Source: an uncultured Gemmiger sp.
GTDB lineage: Bacteria; Bacillota; Clostridia; Oscillospirales; Ruminococcaceae
Direction of reading: 5' to 3'
NCBI GenBank assembly: GCA_944388215.1
Contig: CALXHT010000001.1
Location: forward strand, 124,001 to 188,000
DNA: 64,000 nucleotides
This document shows positions 32,648 to 40,655 of the stretch, one piece after another; within the stretch, counting starts at the first letter, position 1; each line of letters begins with the position of its first letter. The position numbers and the translations under genes are program-made. A model generated the notes under the pieces. It did no database searches. It saw nothing but the letters and a program-made list of their open reading frames with translations, and was not told the origin of the DNA.

Positions 32648-33535
32648 TTACATCCCCTCCCGTTCGTGGCCGCAGAGGGCCACAAAGACCTTCTGCAGCG
32701 ACAGAGCGTCACAGTCCACATCCAGCCCGCGGCCGGCGATCTCCGGCGCCGGGGCCCGCACGGTGCAAAGGGTCTGGCGGCCCAGCGTCTCGGTGTGCAG
32801 CACTTCGTACCCTTCACAGGCGGCGGCCACCGCGTCGTCCCGGCCGGACACCGCGCAGAACTGGGCCAGCAGGACGTCGGTCTCGCAGTCCTCGATGAGC
32901 CGCCCCTCTTTCAGAATCAGCACCCGCTCAAACACGGTGGCGGCCTCCTCCAGAATGTGGGTGGAGATCACAAAGGTCCGCCCGGTGGCGGCGTAATCCT
33001 CCAGCAGCAGCCGGTAAAAATCCTCCCGGGCCACCATGTCCAGCCCGGCCACCGGCTCATCCATCATGGTGACGGGCGCCCGGCTGGCCAGCGCCACCAC
33101 GATGGTCACCGCGCTCATCATGCCCTTGGACAGGGCGCTGATCCGCTTTTTGGGGTCCAGCCCGAACTGCGCCATCAGCCGGTCGGCGTAGGCGGCGTCC
33201 CAGTGGGGGTAGAACAGCTTTCCGGCTTTCAGGTACTCCCGTACCCGCAGGCTGTTCACACTGGACCCCAGCTTGCCGGAGAGTTCCCGGCTGAAACACA
33301 GGTCGCCCAGTGCATTTTCATTTTCCCACACCGGCTCGCCGCCGTAGGTCACGGTGCCCGTATCCACCGGCAGCTGGGCCGTCAGGGCGGCCAGCAGGGT
33401 GGTCTTGCCGGCTCCGTTGCGGCCGATCAGCCCGTAGATGTGCCCCGGCTCCAGCGTCAGCGTCACCCCGTCCAGCGCCCGGGTCTTGCCGTAGGTCTTG
33501 CACAGGCCCTGGGCCTGCAGTGTCTTGCCATCCAT
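32648..33535 (-). CDS. ABC transporter ATP-binding protein, YtrB/YhcH type
   Basis: A 295-residue ATPase with Walker A GRNGAGKTT near 38-46, signature LSKGMMSAV, Walker B PVTMMDEPVAGLD and switch histidine in ISTHILEE. A C-terminal domain of about 75 residues follows. The LSKGMM form and the neighbouring YtrA/YhcF-like regulator are typical of drug- or cell-wall-stress exporters in Firmicutes. It lies two bases after the regulator gene. Confidence 0.88.
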   Translation of the reverse strand: MDGKTLQAQGLCKTYGKTRALDGVTLTLEPGHIYGLIGRNGAGKTTLLAALTAQLPVDTGTVTYGGEPVWENENALGDLCFSRELSGKLGSSVNSLRVREYLKAGKLFYPHWDAAYADRLMAQFGLDPKKRISALSKGMMSAVTIVVALASRAPVTMMDEPVAGLDMVAREDFYRLLLEDYAATGRTFVISTHILEEAATVFERVLILKEGRLIEDCETDVLLAQFCAVSGRDDAVAAACEGYEVLHTETLGRQTLCTVRAPAPEIAGRGLDVDCDALSLQKVFVALCGHEREGM

Positions 33536-33537
33536 CC

Positions 33538-33912
33538 TTAGTCCTCCTGTTGGCAGGCGGCCGAAAGCATCGCCTGCAGTTCGTCGGCCGTCAGGCCCAG
33601 CTTGCGGGCTTCGGCGGCCAGGGGTTTGACATACTGTTCCATGAATTCCTCCCGCCGCTTGGCGCGGATGCGCTCCACCGCACCCTCGGCCACAAACATG
33701 CCGATGCCGCGGCGCTTGTAGAGGATGCCCTCCTCCACCAGCAGATTCAGACCCTTGGCACCGGTGGCGGGATTGATGCGCAGCGTCCGCGCTAGTTCGT
33801 TGGTGCTGGGCACCTGGGTCTCCTCGGGGTAGATGCCGCGCAGGATGCCGTCCTCCAGCATCTTGGCAATCTGCAGATAGATCAGGGTGTGATCGTTCAG
33901 TACCGGGGGCAA
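33538..33912 (-). CDS. GntR-family repressor, YtrA/YhcF type
   Basis: A short GntR regulator with only a wHTH domain (PSTNELARTLRINPATGAKGLNLLVEEGILYKRRGIGMFV) and a C-terminal dimerisation helix, without the large ligand domain. I chose TTG 33912 as the start because GGCGG lies seven bases upstream and the protein then begins LPPVLNDHTLIYLQIA like relatives. The ATG at 33945 would leave a leader of only about eight bases. It probably represses its own operon. Confidence 0.85.
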   Translation of the reverse strand: MPPVLNDHTLIYLQIAKMLEDGILRGIYPEETQVPSTNELARTLRINPATGAKGLNLLVEEGILYKRRGIGMFVAEGAVERIRAKRREEFMEQYVKPLAAEARKLGLTADELQAMLSAACQQED

Positions 33913-33944
33913 GGTATCACCGCCTTCCTTGGTTAAGTGGTTCA

Positions 33945-33988
33945 TTACTTGTGTAACTAACTATAACACCTGGAGGCCCTTCTGTCAA
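33945..33988 (-). promoter_or_regulatory. Promoter and likely GntR operator
   Basis: Minus-strand TTGACA (complement of 33983-33988), 17-base spacer, TATAGT (complement of 33960-33965). Directly after the -10, near the transcription start, lies the inverted repeat TTAC-N4-GTAA (33945-33956), suited to autorepression. Confidence 0.75.
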
Positions 33989-34004
33989 GGCCCGGGGCGA
34001 GACC

Positions 34005-34033
34005 TTGCAAACTTTTTCACGGGCTGGTACAAT
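34005..34033 (+). promoter_or_regulatory. Promoter of pulA
   Basis: TTGCAA at 34005-34010 and TACAAT at 34028-34033 with a 17-base spacer, divergent from the GntR operon promoter. Confidence 0.75.
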
Positions 34034-34074
34034 AAAATCATCTTTTTTGTGTTTTCTTGAAGGGGAGATCAACC

Positions 34075-36003
34075 ATGAATTGGCAGCAAGCCTGCGAACT
34101 GCCTTATTATGGCGGTTCCGACCTGGGTGCCTGCTGGGCGCCCGAACAGACCGTCTTCAAGCTGTGGGCACCCACGGCCTCCGGGGTGACGCTGCAGCTT
34201 TTTGCCACCGGGACCGACGCGGAACCCGGTGCCGCCCCGGGGCCGGTGGTTCCCATGGAGCCGGCAGGGGACGGAGTGTGGTCTGTCGCCGTGGCGGGGG
34301 ACCTGCAGGGACAATATTATCTCTACGAGCTGCAGTTCCCCGACGGCCACAGCGCCTCGGTGGTGGACCCTTATGCCCGTGCCACGGGCGCCAACGGACA
34401 GCGCGCCATGGTGCTGGACCTGGACGCGGCGGCGCCGGAGGGCTGGCAGCAGGACCGGCGGCCGGACATTCCGGCCTATGCCCGGGCGGTGTGGGAAGTG
34501 CATGTGGCGGATTTTTCGGCGGATGAGCACAGCGGCGTGCCGGAAGCCTGGCGGGGCAAGTTCCTGGGCTTTGTGCCGGACAATACCACGCTGGACGGCG
34601 ACGGCGTGCATCCCACCTGCCTGAATTACCTCAAGCGGCTGGGCATCAGCCATGTGCAGCTGCAGCCCATCTTTGACTATGCCACGGTGGACGAAACCAA
34701 ACCCGGCGGCTACAACTGGGGCTATGACCCGCTGAACTACAACGTGCCGGAGGGATCCTTTTCCACCGATCCCTTCCACGGGGAGGTGCGGGTGAAGGAG
34801 TGCCGGGCCATGATCCAGGCGCTGCACAAGGCGGGCATCGGGGTAGTGATGGATGTGGTGTACAACCACACCTATTACACCGACAGCTGGCTGGAGCGCA
34901 CGGTGCCGGGGTACTGGAACCGGCGGTGGGCCAACGGCAACATGACCAACGGCTCGGGCTGCGGCGACGACCTGGCCAGCGAGCGGCCGATGGTGCGCAA
35001 ATATCTGGTGGATTCGGTGGTCTACTGGGCCAGTGCCTACCATGTGGACGGCTTCCGCTTCGACCTGATGGCGCTGGAGGACGTGGACACGATGAACGCC
35101 ATCCGGGCGGCGCTGGACGCCCTGCCCGGCGGGGAGAACATCCTGATGTACGGAGAACCCTGGACAGGGGGCGGCACCAATGTGGAGGGCGGCGCCCGTC
35201 CCAGCAACAAGCGCGCCCTGGATGCCCTCAGCGACCGCATCGGATTTTTCTGTGACGATACCCGGGACGCGGTGAAAGGCAATGTGTTCGACTCCTGCAA
35301 CGCGGGCTATGTGAACGGCGCGCCCCAGTGCGGCTACGATGTGCTGCACGCGGTGGGGGCCTGGCGCAACGGCGCCCGCGGCTTTGTGCCCAAACAGGCC
35401 ATGCAGGTGGTGCAGTATGTGTCGGCCCACGACAACCTGACCCTTTGGGATAAGCTGGCGGCGGTGGGGCGCCGCACCGACTACGACGCCGAGGACGCCG
35501 AGCTGCTGGCCCAGAACCGGATGGCGGCGGGCATCTGCCTGACCTGCCAGGGCATGCCCTTTTTCCAGGCGGGGGAGGAGTTCGGCCGCACCAAGTACGG
35601 CGACCACAACAGCTACAAAGGACCGCTGTCCACCAACCGGCTGGACTGGCGGCGGGCCCACCGGCCCGGCTTTGCGGCGCTGACCTCCTACTACCGCGGC
35701 CTGCTGGCCATCCGCCGTACCTATCTGCGGCTGGCGGGGGCCTGCGGGGAGCCGGAACCCTTCCTGCTGGCGCTGCCGGGCTGGATCATCGGCTTTGTGC
35801 CGGAAACCGAGGGCAACGACCCGGTGGGACGGCTGGCGGTCTTTTACAATCCCGAACGCACCCGGCAGTGGGTGCCGCTGCCCATGGGTACCTGGCGCCG
35901 CCTGTGCGACGGCAGCCATGCGGGCACCACCCCCTTCGGGCCGCTGTGCCGGGACGCCCTGGAACTGGAACCCCGCAGCGTGACCATCCTGTTGGCAGAA
36001 TAA
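34075..36003 (+). CDS. pulA: Type I pullulanase (alpha-1,6 debranching enzyme)
   Basis: A 642-residue GH13 enzyme. An N-terminal CBM48-like domain (about residues 20-115, FKLWAPTASGVTL) precedes the catalytic barrel with the pullulanase mark YNWGYDP, VVYNHTY, nucleophile Asp in GFRFDLM, acid Glu in MYGEPW and the stabilising Asp in SAHDN. There is no signal peptide, so it debranches cytoplasmic glycogen or imported maltodextrins. The start is ATG 34075 after AAGGGGAG. It is monocistronic between promoter and terminator. Confidence 0.93.
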   Translation: MNWQQACELPYYGGSDLGACWAPEQTVFKLWAPTASGVTLQLFATGTDAEPGAAPGPVVPMEPAGDGVWSVAVAGDLQGQYYLYELQFPDGHSASVVDPYARATGANGQRAMVLDLDAAAPEGWQQDRRPDIPAYARAVWEVHVADFSADEHSGVPEAWRGKFLGFVPDNTTLDGDGVHPTCLNYLKRLGISHVQLQPIFDYATVDETKPGGYNWGYDPLNYNVPEGSFSTDPFHGEVRVKECRAMIQALHKAGIGVVMDVVYNHTYYTDSWLERTVPGYWNRRWANGNMTNGSGCGDDLASERPMVRKYLVDSVVYWASAYHVDGFRFDLMALEDVDTMNAIRAALDALPGGENILMYGEPWTGGGTNVEGGARPSNKRALDALSDRIGFFCDDTRDAVKGNVFDSCNAGYVNGAPQCGYDVLHAVGAWRNGARGFVPKQAMQVVQYVSAHDNLTLWDKLAAVGRRTDYDAEDAELLAQNRMAAGICLTCQGMPFFQAGEEFGRTKYGDHNSYKGPLSTNRLDWRRAHRPGFAALTSYYRGLLAIRRTYLRLAGACGEPEPFLLALPGWIIGFVPETEGNDPVGRLAVFYNPERTRQWVPLPMGTWRRLCDGSHAGTTPFGPLCRDALELEPRSVTILLAE

Positions 36004-36011
36004 CCAAACAA

Positions 36012-36043
36012 AAAAAGCGTGTTCCCCAAGGAACACGCTTTTT
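36012..36043. terminator. Bidirectional terminator
   Basis: Perfect 14-bp stem (36012-36025 with 36030-36043) with loop CCAA and A/T ends, between pulA and the convergent acyltransferase gene. Confidence 0.9.
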
Positions 36044-36052
36044 ATGTTTGTA

Positions 36053-37057
36053 TCAGCCCAGCCGCTTTAGCCATCGGCTGAAGGGCGCGGTCATCGCGGT
36101 CAGCAGGGCGGCCAGCGCAAAACTCAATACCAGGAACACCGGAAACCACACCGGCAGGGGCCAGCCTGTCCGCTGGGCCGCCGGCAGCAGTACCAGCGTC
36201 AGCAGCACATGGTGGACAAGGTAGACCCCGTAGGACCAGCCGGCCGGACGGCGCAGCGCGGCCCAGAATCGCCGGGGTATGTACTGCCCCAGCCGGTAGA
36301 CCACCCAGAACAGGGCGGCGGAGACCGCCAGCAGAACGGCCAGGCGGGGCACGGCGGGCACCCAGAGCAGCGGCAGGGCCGCCAGCCCCCAGAAGGCCCG
36401 GGGCAGCGGCGTGCGGTTTTCCCGCAGCTGCGTGCCGAACCAGACGCCCAGGGCAAAGGCAGGCAGACGCCCCAGCACGGTGTGCCCGGCTTCCAGCGGG
36501 ACGGGGCAGAGAAACGGCCAGACCAGCTGCCACACCAGCAGCAGGGCGCCCAGCAACAAGCGGCGACGCCGGGTCTCCATGCACCAGAGCAGCAGCGGGA
36601 ACAGCAGGTACAGCAGAAGAATGACGCCCAGGAACCATTCACCGATCTTGTAAAAGGTGGGGGTCACCGGGGCCAGATAGCCGTCCAGGCCCAGCAGGGA
36701 AAAGGCCACCCGCCAGCGGGGAATGTCCGGGTTGTTGCCGTGCAGCACATCCCCGTAGAGGAACAGGGCGAGAAACCCCAGCCAGAAGGGGGGATACATG
36801 GCGGCAGCCCGCCCCACCAGGTAGGGGCGCCAGCGGAACCGTCCCTGCCACTGCAGGCAGAGCGCCGCCCCTGACAAAAGAAAAAACCAGGCAAGTCCCA
36901 CCTCCACCCAGTCAGCCATGGCGCGGCCGATGAGGAAGGCGGGCACTGCAAAGCCCAGCCGGGCGGCTTCGATGCAGAAGTGGTAGCACAGCACCGGCAG
37001 CAGCGCTGCCAGGCGGATCACATCCAGGCCGGGATGGTAGCGGGCGGGAATCTTCAC
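36053..37057 (-). CDS. Membrane acyltransferase, family 3 (OafA/YrhL-like)
   Basis: A 334-residue protein with about ten spans. The family start GLDVIRLAALLPVLCYHF supplies the conserved region around the active histidine; RxxR-like segments and the SYGVYLVHH ending also fit. Such enzymes add acetyl or other acyl groups to surface sugars, peptidoglycan or lipids. The start at 37057 has GAAAGGAT eight bases before it. It lies 18 bases after the YihY-like gene and is likely co-transcribed. Confidence 0.88.
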   Translation of the reverse strand: MKIPARYHPGLDVIRLAALLPVLCYHFCIEAARLGFAVPAFLIGRAMADWVEVGLAWFFLLSGAALCLQWQGRFRWRPYLVGRAAAMYPPFWLGFLALFLYGDVLHGNNPDIPRWRVAFSLLGLDGYLAPVTPTFYKIGEWFLGVILLLYLLFPLLLWCMETRRRRLLLGALLLVWQLVWPFLCPVPLEAGHTVLGRLPAFALGVWFGTQLRENRTPLPRAFWGLAALPLLWVPAVPRLAVLLAVSAALFWVVYRLGQYIPRRFWAALRRPAGWSYGVYLVHHVLLTLVLLPAAQRTGWPLPVWFPVFLVLSFALAALLTAMTAPFSRWLKRLG

Positions 37058-37075
37058 GATAGATATCCTTTCTGT

Positions 37076-37921
37076 TTATACAACCCTGCGGTGCAGCGCG
37101 GCGTTGATGGCGGCACCCAGAAAGAGCAGATTGATGATGATGTCCAGCCAGAGGATCATCAGGATGATGGCGGTCAGCGAGCCGTAGATATAGGACAGCT
37201 TCCAGAAATGCACGATATAGAAGGAGAAGATGCGGGAAAAGACCAGCCAGCCCACGGTGGCAAAGACGGTGCCCGGCACCTGGCTGCGGAAGGTCCGTTT
37301 GCCGCCCGGCACGAAGGTGTAGATCAGCAGGATCAGCACGAACAGCGCCGGAATGGCGATGAAATCGCTGAAGTTGATCCAGTGGCGGAACCATTCCAGA
37401 ATCCACCGCCAGCGGGTGTTGGCGGAGAGCAGGGCGCTCAGCGGGCGGAAGATGGAACTCAGGCCCTGGAGCAGCAGGACCGCCAGCAGCAGCCCTTCGA
37501 AGACGATGGTGTAAAGGATGGCCAGCAGCCGGTCGTAGAGGGTGAACCGGGCGCCGGGGGTCAGCCGCTGCAGGCCCTTCTGCACGGCGAACATGCCGCT
37601 GGAAGCCGAGTACAGCGTGGTGATGGCGGCGAAGGAGGCCACAAAGGTGGTGGACTGGGCGCTGAGATTGTTCAGCACCTCCAGCACGGTGTCCTGGATC
37701 TCCGGCACCCGGGGCAGCACCTGGTAGAGCAGCTCGGCCAGATCGGTCACCGAGTAGTCCGGCAGATGGTTGATGAGCACCAGCACCCAGATCAGCAGCG
37801 GAAAGGACGCCGTGAGCAAAAACAGGGTGGCGCAGCCCGCAAAAATGGGCAGGTTCTGCCCCAGGAAAGGCCCCAGGACCGCCAGAAGTATCTCTTTGGC
37901 GCGCGCCATGGATGATCTCAT
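37076..37921 (-). CDS. YihY/BrkB-family membrane protein
   Basis: A 281-residue protein with six spans, formerly called ribonuclease BN/virulence factor BrkB, function unknown. It has LPDYSVTDLAELLYQVLP, the TLYSASSGMFAVQKGL segment and PGTVFATVGWLVFSRIFSFYI typical of the family. The start is ATG 37921 with AAAGGAGG seven bases upstream; a GTG at 37966 would overlap the -10 box. Confidence 0.9.
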   Translation of the reverse strand: MRSSMARAKEILLAVLGPFLGQNLPIFAGCATLFLLTASFPLLIWVLVLINHLPDYSVTDLAELLYQVLPRVPEIQDTVLEVLNNLSAQSTTFVASFAAITTLYSASSGMFAVQKGLQRLTPGARFTLYDRLLAILYTIVFEGLLLAVLLLQGLSSIFRPLSALLSANTRWRWILEWFRHWINFSDFIAIPALFVLILLIYTFVPGGKRTFRSQVPGTVFATVGWLVFSRIFSFYIVHFWKLSYIYGSLTAIILMILWLDIIINLLFLGAAINAALHRRVV

Positions 37922-37966
37922 GCAGGGCCTCCTTTCCGGCAGACGGTGTACGATCTGTTTTTTCAC

Positions 37967-37995
37967 ATTATAATATGCCCCGTCCTCGAAATCAA
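37967..37995 (-). promoter_or_regulatory. Promoter of yihY-acyltransferase operon
   Basis: Minus-strand TTGATT (complement of 37990-37995), 17-base spacer, TATAAT (complement of 37967-37972), 45 bases before the start codon. Confidence 0.8.
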
Positions 37996-38036
37996 CGCCG
38001 GAACTCCAAAAGAAGTCAGCGCCGGATAATTCGCTC

Positions 38037-38064
38037 TTGTCAAATGGGGAAAAGCGCCTATAGT
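38037..38064 (+). promoter_or_regulatory. Promoter-like sequence before gene relic
   Basis: TTGTCA at 38037-38042 and TATAGT at 38059-38064 with a 16-base spacer, pointing at the decayed membrane-protein gene. Confidence 0.5.
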
Positions 38065-38139
38065 TTTACAGGAAATTAAATTTTGGATAAAGGAAGCGTT
38101 TTTGTATGCAAAGTGTTCAAACCGTACCGCAGCGCGTGA

Positions 38140-38334
38140 ATGCGGGACACGAGGGGCGCATCGTCCTGCGGGGCGGTGGCGGCCATCCTGACGGCCGGGG
38201 TCATGCACAATCTGCAGGGCATCGGCGTGGGCACCGTGGTGGGTGCTCTGACCTACGGCCGGATGGCCGGCTTTTTCGGCGACTGGATGGACCGGCATTT
38301 CACCTTTGTTTCGGTTCTTTCCCACGAAAAATAA
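38140..38334 (+). pseudogene. Relic of YczE/YitT-like membrane protein, C-terminal part only
   Basis: The 64-codon frame encodes CGAVAAILTAGVMHNLQG and GIGVGTVVGALTYGRMAGFF, which resemble the last span and cap of YczE/YyaS/YitT-like membrane proteins (usually above 200 residues). An in-frame TGA directly precedes its first ATG. A different frame starting at 38106, with AAAGGA upstream, runs into it, as if the body of the gene had been deleted with a frameshift. The adjoining stretches (37996-38139 and 38335-38389) hold only promoter-like sequences and no other gene. Confidence 0.4.
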
Positions 38335-38389
38335 GGCTCGGTATCTGCTTTTTTTGGAAGCGGGCGGTTAAAAATATATCAAAAACATC

Positions 38390-38418
38390 TTGCGCAAACC
38401 GGGGTTTGTGCGTATAAT
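38390..38418 (+). promoter_or_regulatory. Promoter of pgk with palindromic spacer
   Basis: TTGCGC at 38390-38395 and TATAAT at 38413-38418, 17 bases apart. The region 38392-38411 is a nearly perfect inverted repeat (GCGCAAACC/GGTTTGTGC), in the right place for a repressor of glycolytic genes. Confidence 0.75.
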
Positions 38419-38488
38419 AGAGTCAGGCCATTGGGGCATCGTGCCCTGACAAAAACAATTGTAAAACATACCGAGAGGAGCTTTTACT

Positions 38489-39697
38489 ATGGGTTTGGGT
38501 AAAAAGACCATTGATGATGAAAATTACGCCGGCAAGCGCGTGCTTGTCCGCTGTGACTTCAACGTCCCCATGAAGGACGGTGTCATCACCAACGACAACC
38601 GCATCAATGCGGCGCTGCCGACCATCAAGAAACTGATCAAGGACGGCGCCAAGGTCATCCTGTGCAGCCATCTGGGCAAGCCGAAGAACGGCCCCGAGGC
38701 CAAGTTCAGCCTGGCCCCCGTTGCTGTGCGCCTGAGCGAGAAGCTGGGCCAGCCCGTCCAGTTTGCCGATGACGACGAGGTTGTCGGTGCGCAGGCCAAG
38801 GCCGCTGTCGCCACCATGAACAACGGCGACGTGGTGCTGCTGCAGAACACCCGCTTCCGCAAGGAAGAAACCAAGAACATGCCTGAGTTCAGCAAGGAGC
38901 TGGCCAGCCTGGCCGACGCCTATGTGGACGATGCCTTTGGCTCCTGCCACCGTGCCCACTGCTCCACCGCCGGCGTGACCGAGTTCGTTCAGGACACCGC
39001 TGTTGGCTACCTGATGGAGAAGGAAATCAAGTACCTGGGCAATGCGGTCAACGATCCCGTCCGTCCCTTCACCGCCATCCTGGGCGGCGCCAAGGTCGCG
39101 GACAAGCTCAACGTCATCTCCAACCTGCTGGAGAAGGTGGATACCCTGATCATCGGCGGCGGTATGGCCTACACCTTCCTGAAGGCGGAAGGCTACGAGA
39201 TCGGCAAGAGCCTGTGCGATGACAGCAAGATCGACTACTGCAAGGAAATGATGGCCAAGGCCAAGGAGAAGGGCGTCAAGCTGCTCCTGCCCGTGGACAC
39301 CGCCTGCGTCACCGACTTCCCCGATCCCATCGATGCGGAAGTGGAGACCAAGATCGTCCCCGTCACGGCCATTCCCGCCGACATGGAAGGCTGCGACATC
39401 GGCCCCGAGACCATGAAGCTGTTTGCTGACGCCGTCAAGGCCAGCAAGACCGTTGTGTGGAACGGACCCATGGGCGTCTTCGAAAACCCCACCCTGGCTG
39501 CCGGCACGCTGGCCGTTGCCAAGGCCATGGCTGAGAGCGATGCCACCACCGTTATCGGCGGCGGCGACAGCGCGGCTGCTGTCCAGCAGATGGGCCTGGG
39601 CGACAAGATGACCCACATCTCCACTGGCGGCGGTGCCTCTCTCGAGTACCTCGAGGGCAAGGAACTGCCCGGCATTGCCGTTATCCAGAACGCGTAA
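38489..39697 (+). CDS. pgk: Phosphoglycerate kinase
   Basis: A 402-residue glycolytic enzyme transferring phosphate from 1,3-bisphosphoglycerate to ADP. The N-terminal substrate motif [12 protein letters not shown], [13 protein letters not shown], and the nucleotide-binding [10 protein letters not shown] and GGGDSAAAV are all present. Length is normal. The ATG has GAGAGGAG upstream. It is the first of three glycolytic genes; gap is not part of the cluster. Confidence 0.97.
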   Translation: MGLGKKTIDDENYAGKRVLVRCDFNVPMKDGVITNDNRINAALPTIKKLIKDGAKVILCSHLGKPKNGPEAKFSLAPVAVRLSEKLGQPVQFADDDEVVGAQAKAAVATMNNGDVVLLQNTRFRKEETKNMPEFSKELASLADAYVDDAFGSCHRAHCSTAGVTEFVQDTAVGYLMEKEIKYLGNAVNDPVRPFTAILGGAKVADKLNVISNLLEKVDTLIIGGGMAYTFLKAEGYEIGKSLCDDSKIDYCKEMMAKAKEKGVKLLLPVDTACVTDFPDPIDAEVETKIVPVTAIPADMEGCDIGPETMKLFADAVKASKTVVWNGPMGVFENPTLAAGTLAVAKAMAESDATTVIGGGDSAAAVQQMGLGDKMTHISTGGGASLEYLEGKELPGIAVIQNA

Positions 39698-39705
39698 CAA
39701 CCGCA

Positions 39706-39738
39706 GGGCGCGGCGGCACGGCCGCCGCGCCCTTTTTT
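39706..39738 (+). terminator. Terminator after pgk
   Basis: A 12-bp perfect GC stem (39706-39717 with 39721-39732) followed by six T. It sits between pgk and tpiA, so downstream expression needs read-through or another promoter. Confidence 0.9.
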
Positions 39739-39781
39739 GGGATTTTCCCCCTGAAGCAGAACAAAGCAAAGGAGTTTTATC

Positions 39782-40552
39782 ATGGATAAGCAGAATCGTA
39801 AAGCCATCATTGCCGGCAACTGGAAAATGAACATGACCCCCACCGAGGCGGGCCATCTGATCGACGCGCTGATCCCTGCGGTGCAGGGTGCCGACTGCGA
39901 GGTCGTCATCTGCGTTCCCTTCACCGACCTGTGCGTGGCTGTTGCCAAGTGCAGCGGCACCAACATCCATGTGGGCGCCGAGAACGTCCACTTCGAGAAG
40001 TCCGGTGCCTTCACCGGTGAAATCTCCGCCGACATGCTCACCGACCTGGGCGTGGAGTACGTGGTGGTCGGCCACAGCGAGCGCCGTCAGTACTTCGCAG
40101 AGACCGACGAGACCGTCAACAAGCGCGCCCGTGCGGCCCTGGCCGGCGGCCTGAAGCCCATCATCTGCGTGGGCGAGAGCCTGGCCCAGCGTGAGCAGGG
40201 CGTCACCGAGGAACTGGTCCGCATGCAGGTCAAGATCGCCCTGAACGGTGTCACCGCCGAGGAGCTGAAGAACGTGGTCATCGCCTACGAGCCCATCTGG
40301 GCCATCGGCACCGGCAAGACCGCTACCGCCGATCAGGCGCAGGAAGTCTGCGCTGCCATCCGCAAGGTGGTGGGCGAGCTGTACGGCGAGGAGGCCGCCA
40401 AGGGCCTGACCGTCCAGTACGGCGGCAGCATGAACGCCAAGAACTGCGAAGAGCTGCTGAGCAAGCCCGACGTGGACGGCGGCCTGATCGGTGGCGCTTC
40501 CCTGAAGGCCGACCAGTTTGCCATCATCGTGGACGCGGCCAGCAAGGGCTGA
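39782..40552 (+). CDS. tpiA: Triosephosphate isomerase
   Basis: A 256-residue TIM barrel interconverting dihydroxyacetone phosphate and glyceraldehyde 3-phosphate. It has the Lys in IAGNWKMNM, His in VVGHSERR, the catalytic Glu in AYEPIWAIGTGKTA and the phosphate loop YGGSMNAKN. The ATG follows AAGGAG by eight bases. It lies between pgk and gpmI and has terminators on both sides. Confidence 0.97.
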   Translation: MDKQNRKAIIAGNWKMNMTPTEAGHLIDALIPAVQGADCEVVICVPFTDLCVAVAKCSGTNIHVGAENVHFEKSGAFTGEISADMLTDLGVEYVVVGHSERRQYFAETDETVNKRARAALAGGLKPIICVGESLAQREQGVTEELVRMQVKIALNGVTAEELKNVVIAYEPIWAIGTGKTATADQAQEVCAAIRKVVGELYGEEAAKGLTVQYGGSMNAKNCEELLSKPDVDGGLIGGASLKADQFAIIVDAASKG

Positions 40553-40569
40553 TTTTTCCCAGACCACAA

Positions 40570-40613
40570 GGAGAGTTCCGGTGACCCCGGCGGGGCACCG
40601 GGCCCTCTTTTGT
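40570..40613 (+). terminator. Terminator after tpiA
   Basis: A long imperfect stem (GAG...CCGGTG-CCCC with GGGG-CACCGG...CTC) followed by TTTTG, about 20 bases after the tpiA stop. Confidence 0.65.
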
Positions 40614-40655
40614 CATTTTCAGAATATCAAGATTTTCTAAGGAGATCCTACTCTT

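Noticed and set aside
38106-38417. 103-codon frame starting at 38106 as a real gene
   Set aside because: Arg/Gly/His-rich shadow-like sequence overlapping the more convincing membrane-protein remnant in another frame, and it runs into the pgk promoter.
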